Positions 47,525 through 58,380 of a DNA stretch of 64,000 nt are shown in pieces. The stretch's first letter is position 1. Each line of letters starts with the position of its first letter. The translations under genes were made by a program, and so were the position numbers. The notes beneath the pieces are model-generated. The model had not been told where the DNA came from and ran no database searches. It saw only the letters and a list, made by a program, of their open reading frames with translations. The stretch comes from Polytrichum commune. Taxonomy: Eukaryota; Streptophyta; Polytrichopsida; Polytrichales; Polytrichaceae. The DNA is taken from positions 22,506,001 to 22,570,000 of the forward strand of contig OX485806.1 of assembly GCA_950295325.1 (NCBI GenBank). Reading direction: 5' to 3'.

Positions 47525-47944
47525 TCAGTATATAAGTAACCCACCGATCAATGCTCGTGCCTGTCTGTCTGTAACCATGGCGTTTCTAGAATGCTGATGA
47601 GACTTGAGATTCGCTCGTACAATAATAAGGACAAGCTCGAAACCCGGAGCATCTAATTTGATGGCGAAGAATCCATCCTGTTTCAATGAGCCCAAATTGC
47701 TCCACACCCTTCAGATCTCGATCCATACACGCAATTTGTTGATCCTTCTTGGAGACCCCAACGAACGATCGACGAGCATGCACTTCAAGCAAGGATTCTG
47801 GAGACACGCCGCTGCAATCATCAAATTAAAACTGCGAAGAAAATCAGAACAAAGATGGAAAATGAGGTCGGTCGAAGGACGTCGTTTGCATGCATCAGGT
47901 GTGTCTGGGGAGGATTTTTGGGCGGAATCGGTCGATTTCTGAGT
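47525..47944. other. Unassigned low-repeat segment with overlapping open frames on both strands
   Basis: A plus-strand frame of 112 codons (47604-47942) and a minus-strand frame of 88 codons (47711-47977) overlap. Neither contains a motif I recognise, and at least one must be a shadow. The segment is not visibly repetitive and sits between a family C element and an inverted AACCGGTT module, the same module that precedes VCS, so a decayed or partial gene 5' end is conceivable. This is inference only. Confidence 0.25.
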
Positions 47945-48170
47945 GGTTTCCAGGTCCGACCGGTTACATGTTGACATCTTTCAGTCGTGCTTTGTGGGGA
48001 TTCGGGTACATTCTATAAACTCGTATGAAACGATGCGGAATGGATGATCTTCCTGAAGTCTTGAACGTCGACCATTTGTTTCTCAAACTCAGCTGGTTTA
48101 ATTAGCTGTAACTAGCAGCCGGTTCTCCTCGTTCATTGATTAGCATGATAACAGGCTCCCCGTTCGCCAA
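47945..48170 (-). repeat. Inverted dispersed copy of the AACCGGTT module
   Basis: Read on the minus strand it gives GAACGAGGAGAACCGGCTGC, AGTTACAG, GAGTTTGAGAAAC, GTTCAAGACTTCA, TTTATAGAATGTA, ACATGTAACCGGTCGGACCT, the same order as the module upstream of VCS at 11036-11276. Diverged, with CCGGTT sites partly retained. Confidence 0.7.
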
Positions 48171-48242
48171 CCACCGTCTTAAATTAAAGAGCGCGTTCTC
48201 ATCAGTGTGGGTCTGGTATATGATAGATCAACACCAAGAAAG

Positions 48243-48795
48243 GTATCAAAGAACCTACTCTAGTGTATCAAAATTGTAATACCACTGCAACGTTGATGTT
48301 TGGTGGGTATGGCATCAAAGAACCTACTCTAGGGTATCAAACTTGTAATACCACTGAAACGTTGATGTTTGGTGCGTATGGTATCAAAGAACCTACTCTA
48401 GTGTATCAAAATTGTAATACCATTGCAACGTTGATGTTTGGTGGGTATGGCATCAAAGAACCTACTCTAGTGTATCAAAATTGTAATACCATTGCAACGT
48501 TGATGTTTGGTGGGTATGGCATCAAAGAACCTACTCTAGTGTATCAAAATTGTAATACCACTGCAACGTTGATGTTTGGTGGGTATGGCATCAAAGAACC
48601 TACTCTAGTGTATCAAAATTGTAATACCACTGAAACGTTGATGTTTGGTGGGTATGGTATCAAAGAACCTACTCTAGGGTATCAAAATTGTAATACCACT
48701 AAAACGTTGATGTTTGGTGGGTATGGTATCAAAGAACCTACTCTAGGGTATCGAGATTGTAATACCACTAAAATGTTGATGTTTGGTGGGTATGT
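48243..48795. repeat. Tandem array, 69-bp unit, 8 copies
   Basis: CAAAGAACCTACTCTAG recurs every 69 bp exactly, its preceding G falling at 48251, 48320, 48389 and so on to 48734. Each unit continues with TATCAAAATTGTAATACCAC and GTTGATGTTTGGTGGGTATG. Because 69 is divisible by 3, a 193-codon open frame (48263-48844) runs through the array with a 23-residue repeat. I treat the ORF as a by-product: a single related copy with the same right flank (GGTGGGTATGTCAAGGTG) lies inside an AAE13 intron at 60874-61090. Confidence 0.93.
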
Positions 48796-48849
48796 CAAGG
48801 TGGGAGAATCTTTGACTGCCCGAGTTATGATTTGGGTCCTTTAAAACCA

Positions 48850-49864
48850 AGTTTTTGAGATGAAGACGATGTTACTTATGTATGGACTCGGGCCCTTGCA
48901 TGGTACACATACTTGAATGGTGTTGAAAAAAAAATACTATTCAAATACCCATACTCCATTGATATCTAAAAAAGTAGTTTGAAATCCTCATTATAGATAA
49001 TCCTCGGCGTGTGGCCTTAAATGGTTTATATCTTCATGTTCACTATGACATCCAACTTTGATTCGCGAACCGTAACTCGATCACATAGCCCCCGTTTTTC
49101 TTTTTTCCTTTTTACAATCTAGAAAGTGGTAGCTAGACAAATTCAAGCAGCTCATACTGCAATCTCGTTTAAAGACGCGTGTCCACACTTGAATCCACAC
49201 CTAATCACACACCACTCAAATATAGGTGTCCGGTTATAGACAAGTGACCGAATTAATTAGGGCCCCCTTTAATTGCCTTATAACCAAATCACCGCAAGCT
49301 ACAAACTCTGCAACCTCCGTTTGACAAAATCATCGGCTGCACGTGCACAACCCCAAAAATGTCAAATGCCGACCTCAAGTTCACTTAGTACAACAACATG
49401 GAAAAATGGCCGGTGCGTGACCAGGGTCGCCTTTTTAGGCGGTGCCCAGTTGACATACATATCAATGAATGTCAGCTAAAGTTACATAACTTAATTAACT
49501 TAGTTGGAATTCTCTGGGTCCCAGCTTCCACACGAGCTTCGACTCTTTAACTCGGCCATGCAGCGATCCCCGGGACGATTAATTCGTTGTTCCGAAAGTT
49601 CTTCTACCAACACCCCCCCCCCCCTTCTTTTCTTCAAATTCTTAATTAAGTCTATTGGCGCTCAAAGGTTAAATCTAGTAGTGGGGTGGCAATGGCAATG
49701 CGGTAGTAGTACGTAAAGCTCACATTCCAAGGCTGGGAGGAAGGGAAGGGAAGGGAGGCATGGCTTTTAACTTGGACTTAAACCTAACTTATGGGGACCG
49801 GCGCTTGAATAGTTACATAAGATCATGTCCAATAGCACACCTTGTTTTCTTATGGAACGATCCG

Positions 49865-49896
<32 letters not shown>

Positions 49897-51948
49897 GGGG
49901 GAGGGGGGTGGTGCACCTTTCATAACATGTATGAGTATATGTGAGTGAAAAAATACGGTATTAATTTGAACTTTGTCGTACTACGTATATATGTGCTACA
50001 CAAATTATAACTCGTAGTTATGTACATGTATGGAGGACCTCTAGGAAGTGTATGTAGATTAACATTTATCCTTGTATGGTAGGGTCACTAGACTTTGTGG
50101 GATAAGTATTTGATGTTGGATGAAACTAGGATGAACTAATTTTTTCATTTCCGCAGCTCATCCATGTATGCATGGAAGAGGTAGTATTAGGGTTTTGGAA
50201 GGGGTGGTTGAGCTCAGAACGAGGCCATTTCTTGCTCAGGGTTGCAAGAGGAATGGCTAGCGCTTCTTTGTGGTTGATGCGGGTGGTTGATGCCTTTGTT
50301 AGATCATGGGCGGCATCAAAATTGTGGAGGTTTGATTCCCAAGTGGGTTTTCTCTTAGTCGTTCCCGTGTCTTTAGTGAACCTCCAAGGTGTGCAGTAAT
50401 TTGGATTTATTATTTAGGGATCGCAATTTTTAAGATCGAGCATGGAGATTGATTTACATTGGTATAAAAAAAAGAACCAACAATAAATGACTTACAGTCT
50501 TATAGATCGGTTGGTGGTAGATTTAAAAACAATAATAGCATTAGATTTTTTGACATATATTGTTGACTAAGATGCTTATGAGTTACATCTAAGGGATGAA
50601 AAAGTCTTCAACAACTTTAATAATGATTGCTAGGGTTTCACATTATCCTTATGATGAGGGTTCATTGTAATTCAAAAGTATATTTGTGTACTTATAATAA
50701 TGCCTATATACGAGTGTAATATTTTCTACTAATACATGTTGTCACTTACAAATTTTTATCATTGAAATTGTACATGTATGTCTTGATTTTATCAAGGAAA
50801 AACTTGTATATAAGAATAATTTAGAGTATGTTGTGAACACGTGTGGTTCTTGGTTTTCAATGAAAGGTGCACCCCCGGGAAACAATGGGAACCCCCCACC
50901 CCCCACCCCCCCACGGATTTGATTACGACCAAATCACCACAAGCCATCAAACTTGATAACCACTTTGACAAAATCGGAAGCACGATCTTTGTCAAAATGC
51001 ACGACATGAAATCTCATGGAAATGGCCGGCGGCGACCGTGATGAGCCACCACCACCACCACCACAATGACCACCGCGGCTTGGGTTTTGGGGTGGTGGCT
51101 TGCAATACTATCTCGGCGACTTTTATGTGCCCAATACAATACCTAGTTACTCCTTGCCATGCAGCAATCTCCGGGGGCCGGCCGGTCGATCGATCCGAGG
51201 GAGGGCCATGATCCCGGGAGGATTAATTCTTCTACCGAGCCCGGGAACCCCCCACTTCCGATCCCACGTTTATTCTATTGAAGGGTTGGGGAGCTTTAGG
51301 TTAAACCGAGTAACGTAGTCATGGTGACGGCAATCAATCGATAGTACAAGCTCACATATCAAGGCCGGGTGGGGGGGGGGGGGGGGATATATCGGCGTTA
51401 CAACCCTAGCTTAACTTACTAGGACCGGCACATGAGTCCCGTTCTTTCCCTTTCAATCTTCACGGCCTTCAAAGCCTTCAAAGAAAGGAAAGGGAAAGGA
51501 AAGGAAGGGAAGCAAAACGAAGTCTTTCTTCCTTTTCTTTCCAAGGCCGTGGTGAGCTTGGGAAATCGATCGATTGGATGGGACCCGCGGGTGGGGGGTC
51601 ACTTCCCTTCGCGGTGCCCGAGATGTCTCGTAGGGGCCACACTCGCTCGCTCACTAACTAAATAAATATCAAGGCTTGAAGCCGGTCCCCGGCGGGGGGG
51701 GGGGGGGGGTGGGACCGTGCGCTTTTAATTGGAGCTCACAAGCTTGACCCGTTCCTTGCTTCCATCCCTTCCTTCCTTTCCCGCATGAACAAAATATTGT
51801 TCCTCTCTATCCGAAAGCATCAACCCCATTTTATCAATCAATGCGGCTATGTAGCAACGGCTGGCTACTACTACTACTACTACTACTACTACTTAATTGA
51901 TCCAATCCCCAATTTGGTCTTGTTCCCCTCGTTTTGTTTTGCTTCGCT
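48850..51948. other. Gene-free, G/C-tract-rich stretch
   Basis: No supportable gene. Holds several long homopolymers (C13 at about 49612, G30 at 49866-49895, G16 at 51371-51386, G15 at 51695-51709), CAC trinucleotide repeats near 51045-51065, a TAC repeat near 51866-51890, and GA/GGAAA runs. Open frames of up to 77 codons carry no recognisable domain. 50400-50830 is plain AT-rich sequence. Confidence 0.5.
49866..49895. repeat. Uninterrupted 30-base poly-G tract
   Basis: Thirty consecutive G, followed by AGGGGGAGGGGGG. It is the longest of at least eight G or C tracts of 12 bases or more in the window. It is a G-quadruplex candidate, and its true length may be uncertain because of sequencing error in homopolymers. 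Confidence 0.9.
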
Positions 51949-52454
51949 CAGGACCACCTCACACACGAGACTGCGAGCCCGTGACCAGTGCACTACAAGC
52001 ACTCTCGTTGGTGGAAAAGGCGGAGCCGGTCCAAGTTCGCTACTTCACACTACGCTTGAGGGACCAACGGAGTATGTGGAATGCAGGATGGACGTAAAGT
52101 CTACATGGATTCCTACATGGCATCGGATGGATCATGTTTCATGGTTTCTTGGACTGTTTTAAAAACCACCGCTTGGAGGTAGGTCTAACACAAAACCGGG
52201 AGACCACGACACTCCGAACGCTCACAACCGTTGGTTTATTCTATTTGATCATGTGTGAGGGCCCGCATGAATGGAAATTCAACGAAATAGCATTTGGTTG
52301 AGGGCCCGGCCACATATGACTTCACACTACATTTGAGGATCCGTGACCACACTACATGATTTTGGAGGTGTGTTGGGACAGCCTTTGGTCACTTTCTTTT
52401 GGGCTCTCACAATTTCATGGTCACGGCTCTTGGCTCGTGTGTGAAGTGGCCCTC
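51949..52454 (-). repeat. TIR element, family C copy 4
   Basis: Begins AGGACCACCTCACACACGAG with GCGAGCCCGTGACC and ends TTGGCTCGTGTGTGAAGTGG CCCT, forming inverted ends. TCA stands immediately outside GGACCAC on the left and immediately after GTGGCCC on the right, a possible 3-bp target duplication. The body matches 25524-25999 in the opposite orientation. It is non-coding. Confidence 0.8.
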
Positions 52455-55400
52455 AGTTGCCTGTCATGTTGAGTGTCAATCGCCAAAAATTAAAAAGTAA
52501 ATAAATGATCTGCCTGGTGGGAGCCTTTGAATATCTTGGGAGCCTTTGAATATATCCGGAGCCCTCATGCACGGAAGCGCAACTACTCAATCACTTTTAT
52601 ACGAGATTGAGACATACAGTACTAACTAACCCTAACTAACTAACTAACCCTAATGTTTCCGGGAACCCGGGGTGCCTAATTCGCCGCAACAATGATTAGA
52701 AGGAAGGGGGGATAGCTAGGGAAGGATAGCCATGCCTCCCTTGTTTCGGGGAAGGTGCTTTCCTATCACTTTTTAGCTTATCCAAAGGGCCGGGGGGAAG
52801 TGGGGATTGAATAGCGATTAATAACATGATTCGAACATTTCACATGCACTTATTAGTGATATATACAAGAACGGCTTTAAAGTCACTCACGAGTCAGTTA
52901 ACCCTTAAGCATAAGCATCCGATAGGCCCAATTGGACCTCGCCATGCATAAAAATGTGTAATTATGAGCTACATACTTCCATGATTAGTTGATTATGTCA
53001 ATTGTGACCTTATCTAAGGTTATTTAAGTGCATTTCTTTTTTTGTATTAGTTCAAATATTTTGTTGTTATTGAAATGCGGGTTCAAATAGACGGTTTGGG
53101 TGCCATTGGGTATTAATACACACATAGTGCATTGATCTTCAATGTTACTTATAGATATGGATATGGATATAGATATATATATATATATACATACTTAATA
53201 TAATGTACAAAATAAAGCCTCTAACCCATTAATTTGAAGACTTGGCGAGGCTCCCATAAATTGTGTATAGGTTGAACATTAAGCCCTTTAGGCAATGGAA
53301 GGTTACGCATTAGAGGAACATTTGTGACATGATTAATATTAAGTTATTTAACCATTTGAAAAGCACACATTCATTTTGGGTCACGTGGTTTAAGGTTTTT
53401 TGTAAGGTGCTATTCATTGTGTTACATTAGGGTTTAGTGTGTAGATGCGGTTGGGGATTTTGGAGTTGGTTTAGCCATTTAAAGGAAACTCTTTGAATAC
53501 TTTGTAATCGATTACCATAACCCTAAAACCAAGACCCTTGCATTTGCCCACAAAGTTGATGCCATGTGCTCATTGTGATGTGGTTAAATGTATAAATGTT
53601 TTCTTTAGTTTGATTCATCCTGTAGATTTGAGGATTTGTATGGCAAAGCCCGCGCAGAGAGGGGGGTGGGGGTGTAAAAAAACTAGTTTGTTGAGGTGGA
53701 TTGGTATGTGAGAATCTTGCCCATAGCCATTGTAGTCTTTCCGTTGTGATTGTGGTGACATAGTTTCCTTTTCGGTTGTATGTTTGAGAGACTTCACCTT
53801 GGGTTTGGATTGTGGGTCTATATGTGACGATGTTTTTGTGTAAGTTGCATTCTTGGGTGGACAATGTAAGGTTCATGATGGGGAATGCTATCATATGAGT
53901 GGCAACGGAAAAAATTGAACCGGTATTAGGGTCACATGTTTCCTATAACCCTGAATTATTTGCCACTAAAATGTGGACCATGTACACATGTATAAATAAT
54001 TTATATGGTTATTCCATTCACCAATCACATTCATATCCACTTTAGATTGTATTGTTGTGATCAATAAAGTGTTACACAATGGGATTAAATAATACTCGAT
54101 AACACCTTTATGTTCAATTAAGTGATGGTTGGGGAAGATGCAATACTACAAAATTCAATTTTCAAATGATAGCCAAAACTTATTAATGTGAGAACGCTTT
54201 GCAACCTTCCACACAAGTTCATCTTCATCTGTGGGAGATGTAGTGTGAGGTGCACTTCCTTGTGCAAGGAGATGAGTCTCTTTTTACACAATGGAGACAA
54301 AATGACATTGGATATGGCCAAATTGCTTCCAAGCCTACAACATGGAAACCAGTTCGCTTACATGCATGAAGTGAAGCACCTGCGCAATACATAGAATCAA
54401 TAAGCATGGATTAGAACTTGGAGCGATATCAAGGCTTGTTTAACCCATTTGTCCAAGGGACCTCTTTGTTCATGAGCTAAGTTTGAGAATTGGTTAGATT
54501 AAAGAATATGTCGGTGGCTCCTACATCCACCGAAGGCACACCCTCACACTTACGAAACACATAACCAATGGATGATCTTGCCTTGTGAATGAAAAGCAAA
54601 ATGCAAAATGGTTGAGTCTACAAAAAGTCATGATATCCATTAACAAACTCATTCTCCAATAATTGAACATCCATCGCCAATATGAGTTAAACTAATGGCA
54701 TTGGCAAAAGGCAACAAAGAGGGATATTCAAATGTTACCATGACATAGGTTTCATGCACAAATTCGTAATCAATTGGTCGCACATATGTAAAGTATTGTC
54801 ATCGGTATTCTCCAATCCTTCTAGAAATGCTCTTGTAGGAAAAAATGTCATCATGTCAACTAAACAAGACCAAACAAAAATGGGCTCTCAAGTGTGTAAA
54901 TTTAGAAAAAATTAACACAAAAAATAAGAAGACTACAATTTTTATGAACAAATTTTTGTGAACATCAGGGCATGAACAAGCCAACATGTGCAAGGTATAA
55001 GGCAACCCAATGGGCATCACATCAAGGCATAAACAAGCCCAACCCCGGTTGTCCTTGCAAGGACAAATACTTATAAACATTACATACAAATATGTGCCTA
55101 AATATCAGAGCCAAAATTTGATTTTTTAAATTAAAAATGAGAAGAATTTTGAAAATTGTGGTCCTATTTTTGAGACTACAAATATAAAATTGTCATCCAA
55201 GTTCCGAGACTACAATTTTCAAAATCATGCTCACTTTTTCTTTTCCCCCCCTCCCCTTGTTGGTTTTTGTTCACACATTGGTATCTGGATATGTGGTGAG
55301 TGCATTATAAGATTGTAGCGTTGTTCAAATAAGTTGGTGATGTTGTTCGTGTGTATGCCTCCTCAGGTGTCCGTTATGAGGATGGTGCGTGTTACATGCC

Positions 55401-55840
55401 ATCTGGCAAATTCAAGGGTGTCCACCAATGTTCGGTATTTTAGCTTCTTCCTTCGGACTATAATGGTGGGTTCACGGTCTTGGCGGAAAGTGAATTCAAT
55501 GAATTGTAAGTTCGAGTTTTGGGTGGTAGAAAACGTACAAAATCTCATCTTTTATGCATCCAAATACACTTCGAGATGAAATTCCCACGGTTATAGGATA
55601 TCAGTGTATGTAAAACCATGAACATTTTCTTGCTCATCGCTCAATGCTCACATGATAGTACACTCCTACTACACTTGTAGGCGATACTTTAATTCCCTCT
55701 CACCCCCAAAAGCTGCCGCCTTCCATGAATGCACAATGTAAAGAAAATTCCTGAAGAGAGAGATAGAGGACCAATTCCGATGAGATCCCAAAAATATCTT
55801 GAAAGGTGGTTGGCGACACTACCACTTACCAGATGCCACC
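52455..55840. other. Gene-free stretch
   Basis: No supportable gene and no strong repeat apart from CTAAC pentamers (52625-52655) and a short AT/GATATA run (53150-53190). The longest open frame (53523-53894, 123 codons, minus) has no recognisable domain and is rich in Thr/Gln/Asn as expected of non-coding AT-rich DNA. Confidence 0.5.
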
Positions 55841-57442
55841 CAGTGTTCAAGATTGAAGCCCTCATATGAGTTTCATTTTGAAGGGCTCTAAAATTTGAGC
55901 CCTTCGGTTGAAGGGCTAGTTCAAATTCAAGACGTCAATTCAGTAATATAGAAATAAAATATAAAAAACTCATATTAAACTTATGCATGATTTATATGGT
56001 GCATGCTTCCAATACAATGTGAAGAATTAAGAATCAACCATCTAACTCCACCTCTTCTAGTGATAATGCCCTACGCTTGTTGGTTCTTGTGCCAATTTTC
56101 CAAGATTCAAAAATACTATCCCAATCCATGAATTCAACTCCTAACCCATTTAGACTAACCCTCATTAAAGCATCTAGTGTGTCAAGGTTGAGTCTAGTTC
56201 TCCTTTCACTCTTAACCCAATTTTGCTTTGAAAAACCACGCTCACAAACAACAGTGCTAGTTGGGATCACAAGTATGGCTTGCCATAGCGACATCATAGT
56301 TGGCCAATTAATCATGAACTCCCGGTCATTGCCACAAAAAACCCAAGCTTCTTGCATACTTCGGCGTTCACAAACGGAACATAACATCTCCACGAATTCT
56401 AGCAATTCCGCATTGCATTGATTAACAAGGTCATCGCTCCAACGGAAATGTGTCACCAACCGGTTCAACCATTGTTCCGTTAATGTCCCTCTGTCCAATT
56501 CATCTACGGGATAGTGCTTCGGGCTAAAAAGCCGGGCCGCATTGAAAATGGACAAGTCAAGAAATCGATCATTGAGTGAATCGATGATTTTCTGCACATA
56601 CTGCCTCCCCAACATGATGCATGCCTCCAATGAGCCTCCTACGTCACACTCGGGCATGGAATCATAATGCAAGATATGCATTTTTTCACACCCAAAACTA
56701 TCAACATACAATATTTGCCCATTGGGTACCACCTCGCGGAGAAACTTTCCTAGGTGTTTGGTTGTCAGGCCAAAACTTACACCCAGATAGTGTCTACGAA
56801 ACAAGCTGATTGTTACATCAATCGTAGAAGCTATGCTAGTGATATCTACAAGATCAAACTGAAACTTGCGATTGACCTTATTCAACTCTGATAATATATC
56901 AGCTAGCATGTGAATGAAAAATTGGAACTGAAGAGAAGTTAGATCCTTGTACCATGTGGGTTCTTCAACCTCCCAAATTTCTAAAATTGCAGGCATACAA
57001 AATACCAATCTCTCCATGACCAAGCCACAGGATAACCATCTCACCGAATGGATCTGTAAAGTTGCACGGGATTTCAAATCAGCACTGATTTCACATTGAT
57101 TGAATCACATCACACTACAACACTGACTCAATGCTTACCAAAGAAAGGGTTGGATTCCAATCTTTTGCAAGACCTAAAAAGTTGAATTCCAAGTCAGATC
57201 GATGTTGAATGAATCATTTGCTAGGTGTTGAGGTTGTCACTGTAGCGACCTCCTCGTTGTTGTAACGACCTCCTCGTCACTGTAGCGCTACAGTGTTGAC
57301 GGGTGTAAAAAATTTGAAGACGTCAAGTGAAGTTTTCATTTTGAGTTTGGGGTTGCATTTTGAAGGGCTGTTTTGAGAGAGGTATATTTTGAAGGGCCAA
57401 ATCGCGTTTGAAGGGCATTGAAGACTTCAATCTTGAACACTG
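55841..57442 (-). mobile_element. hAT transposon, perfect 18-bp TIRs and 8-bp TSD, internally deleted
   Basis: Left TIR 55841-55858 (CAGTGTTCAAGATTGAAG) and right TIR 57425-57442 are exact inverted repeats with the CAGTG start usual for hAT. They are flanked by an identical 8-bp target duplication ATGCCACC at 55833-55840 and 57443-57450. Subterminal TTGAAGGGC words are repeated near both ends (three or more on the right, at least two on the left). Total 1602 bp. It encodes only the C-terminal half of a transposase, so mobility would need a helper. Perfect TIRs and TSD indicate recent insertion. Confidence 0.96.
56034..57077 (-). CDS. hAT transposase, C-terminal half with dimerisation domain
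   Basis: Open frame of 347 codons. HSVRWLS (residues 10-16) is the block found in the middle of hAT transposases. LWQAILVIPTSTVVCERGFS..NWVKSERRTRLNLDTLDALMRV (about 264-310) is the hAT C-terminal dimerisation domain, closest in style to ZNF862-like plant members. The N-terminal zinc finger and the first part of the catalytic core are absent, and an in-frame stop lies about 14 codons upstream. The nominal start is TTG; the first ATG is near 57017 (MERLVFCMP). Between the ORF and the right TIR lie about 350 bp of non-coding, repeat-rich DNA. Likely an internally deleted derivative, or a 3' exon whose upstream exon was lost. Confidence 0.9.
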   Translation of the reverse strand: MKSRATLQIHSVRWLSCGLVMERLVFCMPAILEIWEVEEPTWYKDLTSLQFQFFIHMLADILSELNKVNRKFQFDLVDITSIASTIDVTISLFRRHYLGVSFGLTTKHLGKFLREVVPNGQILYVDSFGCEKMHILHYDSMPECDVGGSLEACIMLGRQYVQKIIDSLNDRFLDLSIFNAARLFSPKHYPVDELDRGTLTEQWLNRLVTHFRWSDDLVNQCNAELLEFVEMLCSVCERRSMQEAWVFCGNDREFMINWPTMMSLWQAILVIPTSTVVCERGFSKQNWVKSERRTRLNLDTLDALMRVSLNGLGVEFMDWDSIFESWKIGTRTNKRRALSLEEVELDG

Positions 57443-57450
57443 ATGCCACC

Positions 57451-58380
57451 CAACCATTTTTATTTATTTTCTGTATTGGTTGCGCTATAAGATAGCTTGT
57501 TAGGTCCGTTCACCCACCCAATCGGGCATCAACCTATTTTTGTATGCAGCTTGTATAGAAATTCCGCCCAAAACCTGTATTTAGATCTGGTTGAGATGCC
57601 AAATCAAACTCAATGGTACTCGAATTTTCAAAGTATCTATATTGACACTCTGTTAGTAGCTCGAGTGCGGCGTGTACCCAAATAGTACTGAACAGGTGAT
57701 CAACTAGATCTCTAACTTACTCCTTTGGTAATTTGACTTCACAGAAGCAGTGACCAGAGAGATTTTTGCAAAATGAATATTTGAAAACATAAAAACCACG
57801 TTCGACAAAATGATCTTCAAGATCATTGAACATTACTTTGTATGGTGGACTGATGTTCTTCAAATTCATGCTCAGACCTTTTCACTACCAATTTTTGGAT
57901 ATCTATCAAGCAGTAACAACAAATATGTAAATAGAAATTATAGACTTCTAGACCGTTGTTATCAGAGGTATTTTCTGGTCGCAGTGATTTTCTAGATTGT
58001 TTCAAAGATTTGTTTGAAAGCACTCTGCCATTATTGCCCTTCGATTCACACTCTGTAGGTATCGTGAAATGAAATCCATGTAAAGAGCTCACATAATCAT
58101 GTGAACATAATATAAAAGCTCAAAGATGACTTATGTTTTTCACTGCCACCAGCCTAATGAATGTCCAAAATCTTGTCAACCAAGTCAATGTCTGATGTCA
58201 ATGAATGGAAAGCTCTCTATTGATTAAGCCTAGATCCCTTTCTACACAATGAAAGTAAGAATTTGTTTACCCCAAGTACTTGATTTTTGAGGAACAAACT
58301 TCATTAACCTAAGTTACAACTAATGGATGCAAGTGCAAAAGTTCTCGGACCTTGGACCTTTGGTAGGCGCCATGCAGAGC
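57451..58380. other. Spacer between hAT element and AAE13 stop codon
   Basis: Probably includes the AAE13 3' UTR. Small frames (57823-58092 minus with KGNNGRVLSNKSLKQSRKSL) look low-complexity and unsupported. No polyadenylation site can be assigned with confidence. Confidence 0.4.

Noticed and set aside
48263-48844. 193-codon ORF with 23-residue repeats as a secreted or structural repeat protein
   Set aside because: The ORF is explained by a 69-bp satellite (multiple of three), starts and ends in repeat flank, and a related copy sits in an intron.
51432-51665. Open frames rich in charged residues (KERKGKGKEGK...) as a small gene
   Set aside because: The composition comes from a GGAAA simple repeat; no start context or homology is visible.
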